From the NCBI GenBank assembly GCA_001789205.1, contig MFYT01000015.1, positions 1-64,000 on the forward strand: DNA of 64,000 nt, read 5' to 3'. Source of the DNA: Candidatus Raymondbacteria bacterium RIFOXYA2_FULL_49_16 (GTDB taxonomy: Bacteria > Fibrobacterota > OXYB2-FULL-49-7 > XYB2-FULL-49-35). Under the pieces are notes generated by a model. That model made no database searches. It saw only the letters and a list, made by a program, of their open reading frames with translations, and was not told where the DNA came from. Position numbers and translations under genes: made by a program. Below, piece by piece: positions 26,689 to 35,443 of this stretch. Each line of letters starts with the position of its first letter. Positions within the stretch are counted from its first letter, which is position 1.

Positions 26689-28058
26689 AAATGTGGGAAG
26701 GACGCTTTTCTCAAAAAAATGCGCCGGCCATGGAACGGTTCAACCGGTCGCTCGGGTTCGACAAACGTCTTATTGCCGAGGACATCGCGGGCAGCGTGGC
26801 CTATGCCCGGGCCCTGGCAAAGGCCGGTTTGCTTTCAAAAAACGAGGCCGCGGCCATTGTCCGGGGCCTTGATAAAATGCGTTCGCATCCGGCCGCGCTC
26901 AGGTTTACGGCGGCTGACGAGGACATTCATATGGCCATCGAGCGCATCTTGTCAGAGCGTATTGGCACGCCGGGAAAAAAGCTCCATACGGGCAGGTCGC
27001 GCAACAGCCAGATCGCGCTCGATACGCGGCTCTATCTTAAAAAAGAGATATACTCTCTGGACGCGGCCCTGCGGACACTTATGCGGGCCGTACTGACACG
27101 GGCTGAAAAGACAACCACGGTCATTATGCCCGCATTTACCCATCTTCAAAAAGCGCAGCCTGTGCTCATGGCGCACTATTTTTTAAGCTGGTTCTTTATG
27201 CTCGAACGCGACCTGCGCCGCTTTTCACAGTGCTTGGTCACTGTCGACGTGCTGCCCTTGGGATCCGGGGCGCTGGCTGGCAGCGCCTACCCCATTGACC
27301 GCGCCTTTCTTGCGCGGGCCCTCGGGTTTAGCGCAATGAGCGACAACAGCATTGACGCGGTAAGCGACCGGGATTATATGCTCGAGTTCATGTCGTGCGC
27401 GGCCATTACTGCAATGCACCTGTCGCGTTTTGCCGAGGACCTCGTCATCTTCTCCTCGCCGGGATACGGCTTTTTCGAGCTTGCGGACGCTTATGCCACG
27501 GGCAGCAGCATGATGCCCAACAAGAAGAACCCCGATTCTCTTGAATTGGTGCGGGGGAAGACCGGCCGTGTCTATGGCAACCTGGTAACGCTGCTGACGG
27601 TCATGAAGGGCCTGCCGCTCACTTACAACAAAGACATGCAGGAAGACAAGGAACCGCTTTTCGATACCATTGATACGCTCGACGGGTGCCTTGAAATTTT
27701 CACCGGCGTTTTAGACACCCTGACGGTCAATCCGGAGCGAGTCGCGGCCATGCTCTCTGCCGACCTTTTGGCCACGGATCTTGCCGACGCGCTTACGAAA
27801 AATAAGACGCCCTTCCGCGAGGCGCACGCTATTGTGGGCCGCATTGTGCGCGACTGCGCGCAGAAAGGCGTGCCGCTCGAAACACTCACGCATGCCGATC
27901 TGCGGAAGTATTCCCCCCGAGTACCCGGGACATTCTCGTTCTGCTATCATACCAGCATCGCGGCCCGTTCGCTTCCCGGAGGCACAGGGTCCTCATCGGT
28001 CCGGGCGCAAATCTGCAAAGCCCGGACTATCCTGAAAAGGAAAACGTATGACATCTAG
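26685..28058 (+). CDS. argH: Argininosuccinate lyase
   Basis: A 457-residue enzyme cleaving argininosuccinate to arginine and fumarate. The start at 26685 gives the family N-terminus KMWEGRFSQKNAPAMERFN. Motifs: DEDIHMAIERIL, HTGRSRNSQIALDTRLYL, HLQKAQPVLMAHYFLSW, and the fumarase/aspartase signature GSSMMPNKKNPDSLEL containing the catalytic Ser. Start overlaps the recJ stop, so the two are translationally coupled although functionally unrelated. argG is not in the window. Confidence 0.96.
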   Translation: MKMWEGRFSQKNAPAMERFNRSLGFDKRLIAEDIAGSVAYARALAKAGLLSKNEAAAIVRGLDKMRSHPAALRFTAADEDIHMAIERILSERIGTPGKKLHTGRSRNSQIALDTRLYLKKEIYSLDAALRTLMRAVLTRAEKTTTVIMPAFTHLQKAQPVLMAHYFLSWFFMLERDLRRFSQCLVTVDVLPLGSGALAGSAYPIDRAFLARALGFSAMSDNSIDAVSDRDYMLEFMSCAAITAMHLSRFAEDLVIFSSPGYGFFELADAYATGSSMMPNKKNPDSLELVRGKTGRVYGNLVTLLTVMKGLPLTYNKDMQEDKEPLFDTIDTLDGCLEIFTGVLDTLTVNPERVAAMLSADLLATDLADALTKNKTPFREAHAIVGRIVRDCAQKGVPLETLTHADLRKYSPRVPGTFSFCYHTSIAARSLPGGTGSSSVRAQICKARTILKRKTYDI

Positions 28059-28983
28059 AAATAGTCTGGCGGCCTTTTTTGTTTTGGCTGTTTGTTCGCT
28101 TTGCGCCAGCGCCGCGACCACGTTGGGGCTGCTGCCATTTACAAACAGTTCTTCGTACCAGGGCAACTGGGATCTTTCGCTCGACGTGCCGCGCTATGTC
28201 GAGGCCGACTTGCGCAAGACCTATACCGTGGTGCCTTTTGACACCATTTTTGCCTTTATTAAGGCGAGCAAAATAACGCCATCGGACCTGAACACGCCCG
28301 CGGGCAAGCAGCGCATTGCGCGTAAATTCAACATTGATTTTATTATTGACGCAACGATCTCTGATTTTCTGGTACGCAAACGCGTGATGGGCGAGGGAAA
28401 ATACGGCGGCCTGAAAAACTATCTTGCGCACATCAAGGCGTCTATGAGCGTTTTCAACCGCGATGAGAACGGCGCGTTATTCAAGGAAGTGATTGAAGCG
28501 GAGAAGAAAGAGACCCTTACGGCGATTAATCTGGGCAAGCTCTCGGACGACGAAGAGATGTTTCTGAAATTGAATACCGAACCGTTTGGTTCCGAGATTT
28601 TTGAAAAGAGCATTGCTGGCGGTCTTATGCGAGAGTTCTGCGATAAAATGCATTCCGCTATTCAGCGGCTGCCCGCGCCGGTCTATAGAAAGAACGACGC
28701 GCGGAAACTGGTTAAAAACGCACGCATCGTTGATATCAAGGACGCGGACATTTACATCAATGCGGGCTCCGATGACCAAGTGACAGTGGGAGATTTTTAC
28801 CCGGTCTACGCGCCGGGAGACACGATTAAGGACCCTGATACGGGCGAAGTACTCGGCGTGTCCGACAAATTCATCGGCCGCATCAGGATCACTTTTGTAC
28901 AAGCGTCCCATTTTTCCCGCGCCGAGAGTATTGAAAAGACGCAGCCCTTTTCAATCAAAGACATGGTTCGGATAGAAAAATAA
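28048..28983 (+). CDS. Exported protein, CsgG/FlgT-like fold suspected
   Basis: A 311-residue protein with a signal peptide (AAFFVLAVCSLCASA). The N-terminal half (TLGLLPFTNSSSYQGNWDLS, VEADLRKTYTVVPFDTIFAF, FNIDFIIDATISDFLVRK) resembles the fold of CsgG/TolB-N/LpoB-like periplasmic proteins. The C-terminal 80 residues (ARIVDIKDADIYINAGSDDQ, VTVGDFYPVYAPGD, DKFIGRIRITFVQASHFSRA) resemble the C-terminal domain of the flagellar protein FlgT and similar barrel domains. It begins inside the last codons of argH. Likely an envelope lipoprotein-like assembly factor, but no Cys lipobox is seen. Assignment is by resemblance only. Confidence 0.55.
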   Translation: MTSRNSLAAFFVLAVCSLCASAATTLGLLPFTNSSSYQGNWDLSLDVPRYVEADLRKTYTVVPFDTIFAFIKASKITPSDLNTPAGKQRIARKFNIDFIIDATISDFLVRKRVMGEGKYGGLKNYLAHIKASMSVFNRDENGALFKEVIEAEKKETLTAINLGKLSDDEEMFLKLNTEPFGSEIFEKSIAGGLMREFCDKMHSAIQRLPAPVYRKNDARKLVKNARIVDIKDADIYINAGSDDQVTVGDFYPVYAPGDTIKDPDTGEVLGVSDKFIGRIRITFVQASHFSRAESIEKTQPFSIKDMVRIEK

Positions 28984-28996
28984 GGGAGGTCTTTGC

Positions 28997-30031
28997 ATGA
29001 AGGCGTTTGCGCTTACCGGTATCCGGCGCATGGCATTGCGCGATATTCCCGACCCAATCATCACCAAACCCAACCAGGCACTCCTTAAAATCGCGGCTGT
29101 CGGCATCTGCGGATCAGATGTCCATTATTACCGGACTGGACGCGTTGGCTCCCAGATAGTGCGTTATCCTTTTATCGTTGGTCATGAGTGCTCCGCAGTT
29201 GTTTGCGCAATCGGCAAAAAGGTCAAAAAGGTGAAACCCGGCATGCGGGTGGCTGTTGAGCCCGCAATGCCCTGTCATGCGTGCGACCAATGCCATATGG
29301 GCAGGGAAAACACCTGCCGGAACCTAGGGTTTTTAGGTTGTCCGGGGCAGGCTGAGGGAAGTTTGTGCGAGTATCTCGTTATGCCTGAAGAGTGCTGTTT
29401 GCCGATTCCCAAATCAATGACATTTGAAGAAGCCGCCCTTGTTGAGCCGCTCTCTATTGGGTTGTACGCGTTCCAATTGGCCAAACTTAAAAAAGGGTCG
29501 CGCATTGCGGTTTTGGGTAGCGGGCCAATAGGTCTTTCGGTACTTGCCGCTGCGCACACAGAAGGCGCCAAGGCGGTATATATGACCGATATACGTGACT
29601 ATCGGTGCGCCATTGCCAAGAAAGCAGGGGCATTGTGGAGCGGCAATCCGCACAAGGCCGGTATTGTCCCGGCAATTTTACGCAAGGACCCTTTGGGACT
29701 CGACGCGGTGTTTGAGTGCGCTGGAGAGCAGGAGAGTTTTGACCAGGCCGTTGATCTTTTACGGCCCGGCGGTACAGTAGTCATGGTGGGCATTCCTGAG
29801 TTTGACCGGCTTTCCTTTACGATTGATAAGGCACGGCGCAAGGAAATAGCCATTCTCAATGTACGGCGGCAGAACCACTGTACCGAGAAGGCCCTAAAAT
29901 ATATTGCGCAGGGCAAGATAAAACCCGGCTATATGGTCACCCACAGGTTTGCCTTTAAAGACGCTCAAAAGGGATTTGATTTTGTCGATGGCTACAAAGA
30001 CGGTGTTGTCAAAGCAATGATTTTGTTCTAG
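28997..30031 (+). CDS. Zinc-dependent medium-chain polyol dehydrogenase
   Basis: A 344-residue NAD(P)-dependent enzyme of the sorbitol/threonine dehydrogenase type. Catalytic zinc ligands lie in GICGSDVHYYR and PFIVGHEC; the structural zinc site is the four-Cys lobe CHACDQCHMGRENTC plus an earlier or adjacent Cys; the Rossmann motif is AVLGSGPIGLSVLAAAH. VHYY and the GHE context are most like sorbitol/xylitol dehydrogenases. GGGAGG upstream supports the start. Probably oxidises a sugar alcohol; the exact substrate is uncertain. It ends 43 bp before the convergent lipoprotein gene. Confidence 0.9.
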   Translation: MKAFALTGIRRMALRDIPDPIITKPNQALLKIAAVGICGSDVHYYRTGRVGSQIVRYPFIVGHECSAVVCAIGKKVKKVKPGMRVAVEPAMPCHACDQCHMGRENTCRNLGFLGCPGQAEGSLCEYLVMPEECCLPIPKSMTFEEAALVEPLSIGLYAFQLAKLKKGSRIAVLGSGPIGLSVLAAAHTEGAKAVYMTDIRDYRCAIAKKAGALWSGNPHKAGIVPAILRKDPLGLDAVFECAGEQESFDQAVDLLRPGGTVVMVGIPEFDRLSFTIDKARRKEIAILNVRRQNHCTEKALKYIAQGKIKPGYMVTHRFAFKDAQKGFDFVDGYKDGVVKAMILF

Positions 30032-30073
30032 GAAAAGCGTCCAGGCTAACGATCGAGTTTCCAAACAACCGTA

Positions 30074-30937
30074 TCACATTTCTTTTCGTAAAGATCCTGA
30101 AAGAATGATATTCCGCCTGATGGAAGCCTCGACCGGCTGGCACGGTCCGCGGCCGCTGGTACTGTCGATAACAAGACTGCCGTCTCCCATGAGAGAAATG
30201 TAACCATTGTCAAGGCACGTTTTTATATCAATGCCACCGGCCCATTGGCCGGAATGAAGCGCAAGGGTCATGCTGGCCGGTTTTGTACGCGAAACAGTGA
30301 CCGGATCAATATCAAAAAAGTACGCTGCTGCCTGATTTTCAGAAAGATTGAATACAAAGGAATTTGTATCATTCTGATACACGAACAGACCGGTAATATG
30401 GATATTTCCTGCCTGGCCTGAAGCAAGACCGTGCTGTTCGTTTTGAAAATCAAGCTGTATTCCACTATACCGCGCTTCCGGGAGCCGCAGGGAGTCGGTC
30501 CCGGGTGCGCATGCACCGGTAAAAGCGTCAAAGATGAACGGTCCCTCCACAATGATTCCCGTTGAATCCGCTTGAAGTTGCAGGCCAGACGCCTGGACCA
30601 GTTGCGCGGGATTCTGCCCGCTATCAACAAGAAAATGGATGGCTTTGACAATGATCAGCGCGGTTTCAGCCGTAAACATCAGGCCCGAAGAGTCTGCAAA
30701 ACCCATGTTCTGCCGGCCGCTGTCTCCCATCACACCAGCGTGGTCGGCGGTTACGGTCTTATACAGAACGTTTGGCGTTGTATCGATCACGATGGAAAGC
30801 GCGGCCAGGCCATTAGGATTGCCGGCGCCGGACCCGCCCGCGACATCAGAGGGGGGCGAGCCGGAACATCCCTGCAGCATGATGCTGCAGGTAATGGCCA
30901 TCGGCAGGAGCATACGGAAAAGAGGCTGTGCTTTCAT
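30074..30937 (-). CDS. Putative lipoprotein paired with TIGR02147 regulator
   Basis: A 287-residue protein with a lipoprotein signal: hydrophobic MLLPMAITCSIMLQGCSGS with lipobox LQGC (Cys at residue 24), then a Gly/Ser-rich linker. The mature part is beta-rich (GLAALSIVIDTTPN; IQLDFQNEQHGLASG; AGNIHITGLFVYQND; GDGSLVIDS) without a recognised domain. It overlaps the regulator gene by 4 bp, the arrangement expected of a co-transcribed regulator/lipoprotein pair, which I recall as common for TIGR02147 genes in Fibrobacter. It is probably anchored in the envelope. Confidence 0.7.
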   Translation of the reverse strand: MKAQPLFRMLLPMAITCSIMLQGCSGSPPSDVAGGSGAGNPNGLAALSIVIDTTPNVLYKTVTADHAGVMGDSGRQNMGFADSSGLMFTAETALIIVKAIHFLVDSGQNPAQLVQASGLQLQADSTGIIVEGPFIFDAFTGACAPGTDSLRLPEARYSGIQLDFQNEQHGLASGQAGNIHITGLFVYQNDTNSFVFNLSENQAAAYFFDIDPVTVSRTKPASMTLALHSGQWAGGIDIKTCLDNGYISLMGDGSLVIDSTSGRGPCQPVEASIRRNIILSGSLRKEM

Positions 30938-31779
30938 TGGCGGCGCTCCTTTGGGTCTCCCGTGAGCGGGAAAAGCTGCATATTGACCTGATACACCGTT
31001 TCAGCGTTGGCTTGCGTGTCTGCATAGGCGAGCAAATCCTTCCAGAAAGCTTCCATGCGTTGCTTGATCTCACCGTATGCTGATCTCGGGATTCCCAGGG
31101 TTACGGATCTGATGTCCCGCGAATCAGCGCTAAACCGTTCCAGGGATTCGCCCGCAAGGGCTATGACGCGGCAATGGTAGTTTACCAGGGCCATTGAGAC
31201 AACTTCCGAGGGTGTGCTGATTGCCGTCTTTGTCTGGATCCACCGGCCCTGCGTTTCGTCCCTGGAAATGAGGTTCAACCGCTCCAGAAGAGCAATGCCT
31301 TTGCGGACCTTGCTGACCGAGATCGCAGGCACTATCCTTCGGGACAGCCAGGCGGGATCGCCGGGATATTCGCTGCTGGTGACGAGTTCCCTGATGACCG
31401 GCAAATACCAATGGGTGAAGTACTCGTACTGGCTCTTTTCGAGCACTTGAACTGAGCGGTATTCCCGTGTTGCGATCATACTGCGGAAAGCGCGGTCTTT
31501 TTCTTCATGCGTTTTTGCATGGTCGAATGCTGCCATTGTAATAAAATGTTCAGTCTCTTTTTTTGTAAGGCCAAGGGATTCGGCAAAGGCAAGAACCCCT
31601 TCGGACTGGATGTTGAGTTTGCGGTCCCTGATAAGCTGCAGAAAGTTGGGTGATGTGGAGCGGGCCATTTTTGCAAAGGAACGCAAAGAAAAGCGGCGCA
31701 TAGACGACTTCATGAAATTGAATACATCGACCAGATAATGCCGGTAATCGATGTATGTGAAAATATCCGGACGATCCAT
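30934..31779 (-). CDS. TIGR02147-family regulator-like protein
   Basis: A 281-residue protein matching the Fibrobacter paralogous family TIGR02147: it opens with PDIFTYIDYRHYLVDVFNFM, followed by an HTH-like SLRSFAKMARSTSPNFLQLI, FAESLGLTKKETEHFITMAA, the YFTHWYLPVIREL segment, and VSKVRKGIALLERLNLISRD (a winged-helix-like part). Such proteins are thought to be transcription regulators, often next to a secreted or lipoprotein gene, as here. The gene is read away from an A+T-rich intergenic region it shares with the T9SS-tailed gene at 32166, which it may also control. Confidence 0.82.
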   Translation of the reverse strand: MDRPDIFTYIDYRHYLVDVFNFMKSSMRRFSLRSFAKMARSTSPNFLQLIRDRKLNIQSEGVLAFAESLGLTKKETEHFITMAAFDHAKTHEEKDRAFRSMIATREYRSVQVLEKSQYEYFTHWYLPVIRELVTSSEYPGDPAWLSRRIVPAISVSKVRKGIALLERLNLISRDETQGRWIQTKTAISTPSEVVSMALVNYHCRVIALAGESLERFSADSRDIRSVTLGIPRSAYGEIKQRMEAFWKDLLAYADTQANAETVYQVNMQLFPLTGDPKERRQ

Positions 31780-32165
31780 TTGTATGAAATACTCAAAATT
31801 ATCAAGAAAGTCAATGGTTATTATTCATTTTATCGCTTTATTACAGTGTGTTATAATAATAATTTTAAATTTTCTAACAATATTTTATTCATCGTTGATG
31901 ATTTTTTCACCACTGTTTTACAAAGGTTGGTGAATAGTCCATCAATTGCCTTTGTCTTAGGCAATGGCAACAGTTTTATATCTTATAATCAATGTCTTAT
32001 CTATATTGATTGGTTTTGGCTTTGTTTTTGTTTTTGTAGATCGTTAGTGTATAAAAAAATAATATAAAATAATAATTAATTTTTTTAAAATATTATATTA
32101 TAGTGTGTTAAAATAGTATATTGAATAAAAAAGTGTCAGATAACATTTAACCAGGAAGGGTTTGT
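31780..32165. other. A+T-rich divergent intergenic region
   Basis: About 385 bp, strongly A+T-rich compared with both flanks, between the leftward TIGR02147 gene and the rightward T9SS-tailed gene. No coding frame looks real. The motif AGTGTGTTA followed by A/T-rich sequence occurs twice (near 31845 and 32101). AGGAAGGG at 32153 is the ribosome site of the next gene. Promoters for both directions must lie here, but the composition makes individual hexamers unreliable. Confidence 0.5.
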
Positions 32166-33401
32166 ATGCGGAACACACGAAAAGTATCTCTTTTAATGGT
32201 CTTAGCTATCGCTGCCAGCATCTGGGGCGCGCCACAACCCGATACCACCGGCGTTTTTACCGGAACAGTGGCTGATTCTGCCACGGGAACTGCTCTGGCG
32301 GGGGCGCGTGTCATTTTAAGCAAATATCTTATAAGCGGCAGCATCCTCGATTCGGTGCGCACTGATGCATCGGGCAACTATATATTTGATAGCGTTGTTA
32401 CCGGACGGAACAATAAATATACCATCAGTATTAATTTGACTGGATATGCCGCAGCTTCTGCAACCTATCTCATGCTTACGGCAGGGCAAAGGGACACTGT
32501 TGATTTTCTTCTTGTGCCAGGCGATACCAGTGTGGTGCCTGTTGGGGATTCCGGCAGCATTGCGGGCGTGGTTGAAGATTCGCTCAGCAGCACAGCCCTG
32601 GAGAATGCGCTGGTACTACTCAGCCAGGGCACAGGTTATTCAGGCATTCTGATCGATTCAGCAAGGACCGGAAGCAATGGCAGATATTATTTCGACAGCC
32701 TGGCGTTTGGCATCAAATATACCGTAAGCGTCTCGGCTGCGGGATACATGCCCAAATCAAACGGGAGCATTATGCTGTCATCGTTAATACCCGCCGACAC
32801 GATCGATTTTACCCTTGTGCAAATGGACACCTCCGATAGCTGGGTTGTAACAGGAGCCATAACAGCTGATTCAACAGGCGGCGCACCCATAGAGAGCGCC
32901 CAGGTTCTTTTTGTCCAGAGAACGGGAACGGAAAACAGGTATAGTGCCATAACCGGGATCGACGGGAATTATTCGCTTCTGGTCCCGGCTTTAGCGCTGA
33001 CCTATACAGTCACTGTCTCGGGCAGCGGTTTTTTTACAAAGCAGACCCAGAGGCAGATTGCCGCTGATTCCTCGGACGTATCGATGTTCCTTGTGACCGA
33101 TACGATTGCCACTCTGCCCGAAGGTGCTTCAGGGCCTGAAACAGCAAACCTCCTTTCCGTGTATCCCAATCCCTTCAATGGTTCCGCAACGGTTTCGTTT
33201 GCCACAAGCGGCATGCAGTCAATACATCTTGCCGTGTACGGCATTGATGGCAAACTGGTCACAATGCTTGCTGATGGAACCCGGCAGCAGGGGCAGCATG
33301 TGGCTGTTTGGAACACTGCCAAGGTGCCCAGCGGTGTGTACTTTGTGCAGTACCGGTCAGGCAATCAGACGGTGGTGCGGAAGTTGATGCTCAGGAAATA
33401 A
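32166..33401 (+). CDS. Secreted repeat protein with T9SS-type tail
   Basis: A 411-residue protein. Signal peptide at residues 1-20 (KVSLLMVLAIAASIWGA). Three successive carboxypeptidase-regulatory-like (CNA-B/Ig-like) repeats follow: FTGTVADSATGTALAGARVI, IAGVVEDSLSSTALENALVL and VTGAITADSTGGAPIESAQV, each about 95 residues. The C-terminus is a Por/T9SS sorting domain: LSVYPNPFNGSATVSF, YGIDGKLVTMLADG, VPSGVYFVQYRSGNQTVVRK. Expected to be exported to the cell surface. A stem-loop terminator follows, so it is probably monocistronic. Confidence 0.85.
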   Translation: MRNTRKVSLLMVLAIAASIWGAPQPDTTGVFTGTVADSATGTALAGARVILSKYLISGSILDSVRTDASGNYIFDSVVTGRNNKYTISINLTGYAAASATYLMLTAGQRDTVDFLLVPGDTSVVPVGDSGSIAGVVEDSLSSTALENALVLLSQGTGYSGILIDSARTGSNGRYYFDSLAFGIKYTVSVSAAGYMPKSNGSIMLSSLIPADTIDFTLVQMDTSDSWVVTGAITADSTGGAPIESAQVLFVQRTGTENRYSAITGIDGNYSLLVPALALTYTVTVSGSGFFTKQTQRQIAADSSDVSMFLVTDTIATLPEGASGPETANLLSVYPNPFNGSATVSFATSGMQSIHLAVYGIDGKLVTMLADGTRQQGQHVAVWNTAKVPSGVYFVQYRSGNQTVVRKLMLRK

Positions 33402-33424
33402 AGAGAGAATAAGGATCAATCTAT

Positions 33425-33461
33425 AGCCCCGTGGGACCCGTGTGTCGCATGGGGCTCATTT
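33425..33461 (+). terminator. Stem-loop terminator after 32166 gene
   Basis: AGCCCCGTG (33425-33433) pairs with CATGGGGCT (33448-33456), one G-U pair, loop about 14 nt, followed by CATTTTG. It separates the T9SS-tailed gene from the CDP-sugar genes. The T-tract is weak. Confidence 0.5.
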
Positions 33462-33498
33462 TGCTACGGCACATTATAAGAGACCAGGAGGAGCACAT

Positions 33499-34314
33499 AT
33501 GAACGGAGAAACAAGACTTTCTGAATACAAAGCCGTGATTCTATGCGGCGGCCAGGGCACACGGATCCGCGGCGTTGCCGAAGGCATTCCCAAACCCCTT
33601 ATTGATATCGGCGGCAAGCCAATAGTATGGCATATCATGAAAATGTACTCTTTTTATGGGATCAGAAAATTCATCCTGTGCCTCGGATACCGGGGTGACA
33701 CGATCATCGATTACTTCGAGAATTATCAAAGCCGGACGCATGATTTCACCATGACGATTAAGGATAAGAACCACCGTTCGTTCAATGACGAGGTCAGAAA
33801 GGACAGGGATGTTGATGACTGGGAAATAACCTTTGCGCTGACAGGTGAAGACACAATGACCGGAGGCCGGATCCTCAGAATAAAAAAATATATCAAAGAA
33901 GGGCTCTTTTTCGCGACGTATGGCGACGGCCTTTCCGACGTGGATATCGGCAAATTGTTCAGTTTTCATCTGGAGGCCGGCGGGGTAGCCTCGCTCACCG
34001 GGGTTCATCTGCCCACAACCTTTGGCATTGTCGAATCAGAGGGCAATGGGAAGATCACTTCGTTTCGCGAAAAACCAGTATTACCCGGGCGCATCAATGG
34101 CGGTTTTTTCGTCTTTAACCAGCAGATATTTGACCATATTGACAATGATTCAACCGTACTCGAAGACCTTCCCTTCAAGCGTCTTGTGCGAAGCCGCAGC
34201 ATCTCCATGTTCCCATGGGACGGATTCTGGCACGGCATGGATACGTTCAAGGACTACCAGGAACTCAATAAAATATGGAACGAGAACAAGGCCCCCTGGA
34301 AACTGTGGTCATGA
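33499..34314 (+). CDS. rfbF: Glucose-1-phosphate cytidylyltransferase
   Basis: A 271-residue nucleotidyltransferase making CDP-glucose, the entry step to CDP-dideoxyhexoses. ATG 33499 follows AGGAGG; the in-frame upstream extension is not used. Motifs: AVILCGGQGTRIRGVAEGIP with KPLIDIGGKPIVWHIMKMYS, FATYGDGLSDVDIGKLFSFH, and WHGMDTFKDYQELNKIW, all characteristic of RfbF. Length is typical (about 257-270). It precedes rfbG by 31 bp, forming the standard CDP-glucose/4,6-dehydratase pair of O-antigen or surface-glycan loci. Confidence 0.95.
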   Translation: MNGETRLSEYKAVILCGGQGTRIRGVAEGIPKPLIDIGGKPIVWHIMKMYSFYGIRKFILCLGYRGDTIIDYFENYQSRTHDFTMTIKDKNHRSFNDEVRKDRDVDDWEITFALTGEDTMTGGRILRIKKYIKEGLFFATYGDGLSDVDIGKLFSFHLEAGGVASLTGVHLPTTFGIVESEGNGKITSFREKPVLPGRINGGFFVFNQQIFDHIDNDSTVLEDLPFKRLVRSRSISMFPWDGFWHGMDTFKDYQELNKIWNENKAPWKLWS

Positions 34315-34345
34315 CAATTTGCAAAGTCAGCGCGAGGGAAACAGC

Positions 34346-35443
34346 ATGAGTCAACTTTTCAATGGCATCTATGACGGAAAAAAGGTGCTTGTCACCGGCC
34401 ATACTGGGTTCAAGGGTTCCTGGCTTTGTTTCTGGCTCGAGAAAATGGGAGCGCAAGTCATGGGATATTCTCTCCCGCCTCCGACCGAACCGGCCCACTT
34501 TAATTGTCTGGACCTGCATACCGGATCTACTATCGGCGATCTTCGCGATGCAATTCTTTTATCAAAGGTTATCTGTGCATTTCAACCCGAAATCGTGTTT
34601 CATCTGGCCGCGCAACCGATTGTGCGCACCTCATACGCTGATCCGGTGGGGACATACGCATCGAATGTCATTGGGACGCTGCATGTGTGCGAGGCGTGCC
34701 GTGCCTGTCCATCAGTGCGCGCACTCGTTGCTATTACCACGGACAAGGTCTACGTCAACCGGGAATGGTGGTGGGGATACCGGGAAATCGATCCCCTGGG
34801 CGGATTTGACCCCTACAGCTCGTCAAAGGCGTGCGCGGACATCCTGCTTGGTAGCTATCGCGACTCTTTTTTTAATCGTGCGGCATACGGTTCCTCGCAT
34901 CATGTGCTTCTTGCGGTGGCGCGGGCGGGAAATGTCATCGGCGGCGGCGACTGGGCAAAAGACCGCCTGGTTCCCGATGCTGCGCGGGCCGCAGGCTGCG
35001 GCCAACCATTGGTCATCCGCAATCCCCGTGCTACCCGTCCCTGGCAGCACGTTCTCGAATGCTTGAGCGGTTACCTGCTTCTGTGCCAGAAACTGCTTGA
35101 GGCTAAGAGCGAGTGCGCCACAGCATTCAATTTCGGGCCGCCTGCGGACGATGTTCTGCCCGTTGAAGAGGTGATCAGGCACCTGAGGATCCATTGGCCT
35201 TCGGTAACGTACCAGGTCGAATCCAGCGGACAACAGCCGCACGAAGCCCGGACCCTTACGCTCGACTGCGCCAAAGCCCGGAGTATATTAGGCTGGGTGC
35301 CGGTCTGGACCTTTGACAGGGCGCTTGAACAGACCGCGTTATGGTACCGTTCTTATTACGAAAAAAACAATGTCAATACCCAGAAAGATCTTGCTCTGTA
35401 TATTGAAGATGCAAAGAAAAAGGGGGCGGTATGGGCACAGTAG
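34346..35443 (+). CDS. rfbG: CDP-glucose 4,6-dehydratase
   Basis: A 365-residue extended SDR enzyme converting CDP-glucose to CDP-4-keto-6-deoxyglucose. Start at 34346 (MSQLFNGIYDGKKVLVTG). Motifs: TGHTGFKGSWL (NAD binding), HLAAQPIVRTSYADP, AITTDKVYVNREWWWGYRE, and the catalytic YSSSKACAD. The upstream in-frame extension lies in rfbF and is discarded. Downstream dideoxyhexose genes (rfbH, tyv, prt) are not present, so the CDP-sugar product of this locus may be a 6-deoxyhexose made with the next epimerase. Confidence 0.95.
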   Translation: MSQLFNGIYDGKKVLVTGHTGFKGSWLCFWLEKMGAQVMGYSLPPPTEPAHFNCLDLHTGSTIGDLRDAILLSKVICAFQPEIVFHLAAQPIVRTSYADPVGTYASNVIGTLHVCEACRACPSVRALVAITTDKVYVNREWWWGYREIDPLGGFDPYSSSKACADILLGSYRDSFFNRAAYGSSHHVLLAVARAGNVIGGGDWAKDRLVPDAARAAGCGQPLVIRNPRATRPWQHVLECLSGYLLLCQKLLEAKSECATAFNFGPPADDVLPVEEVIRHLRIHWPSVTYQVESSGQQPHEARTLTLDCAKARSILGWVPVWTFDRALEQTALWYRSYYEKNNVNTQKDLALYIEDAKKKGAVWAQ

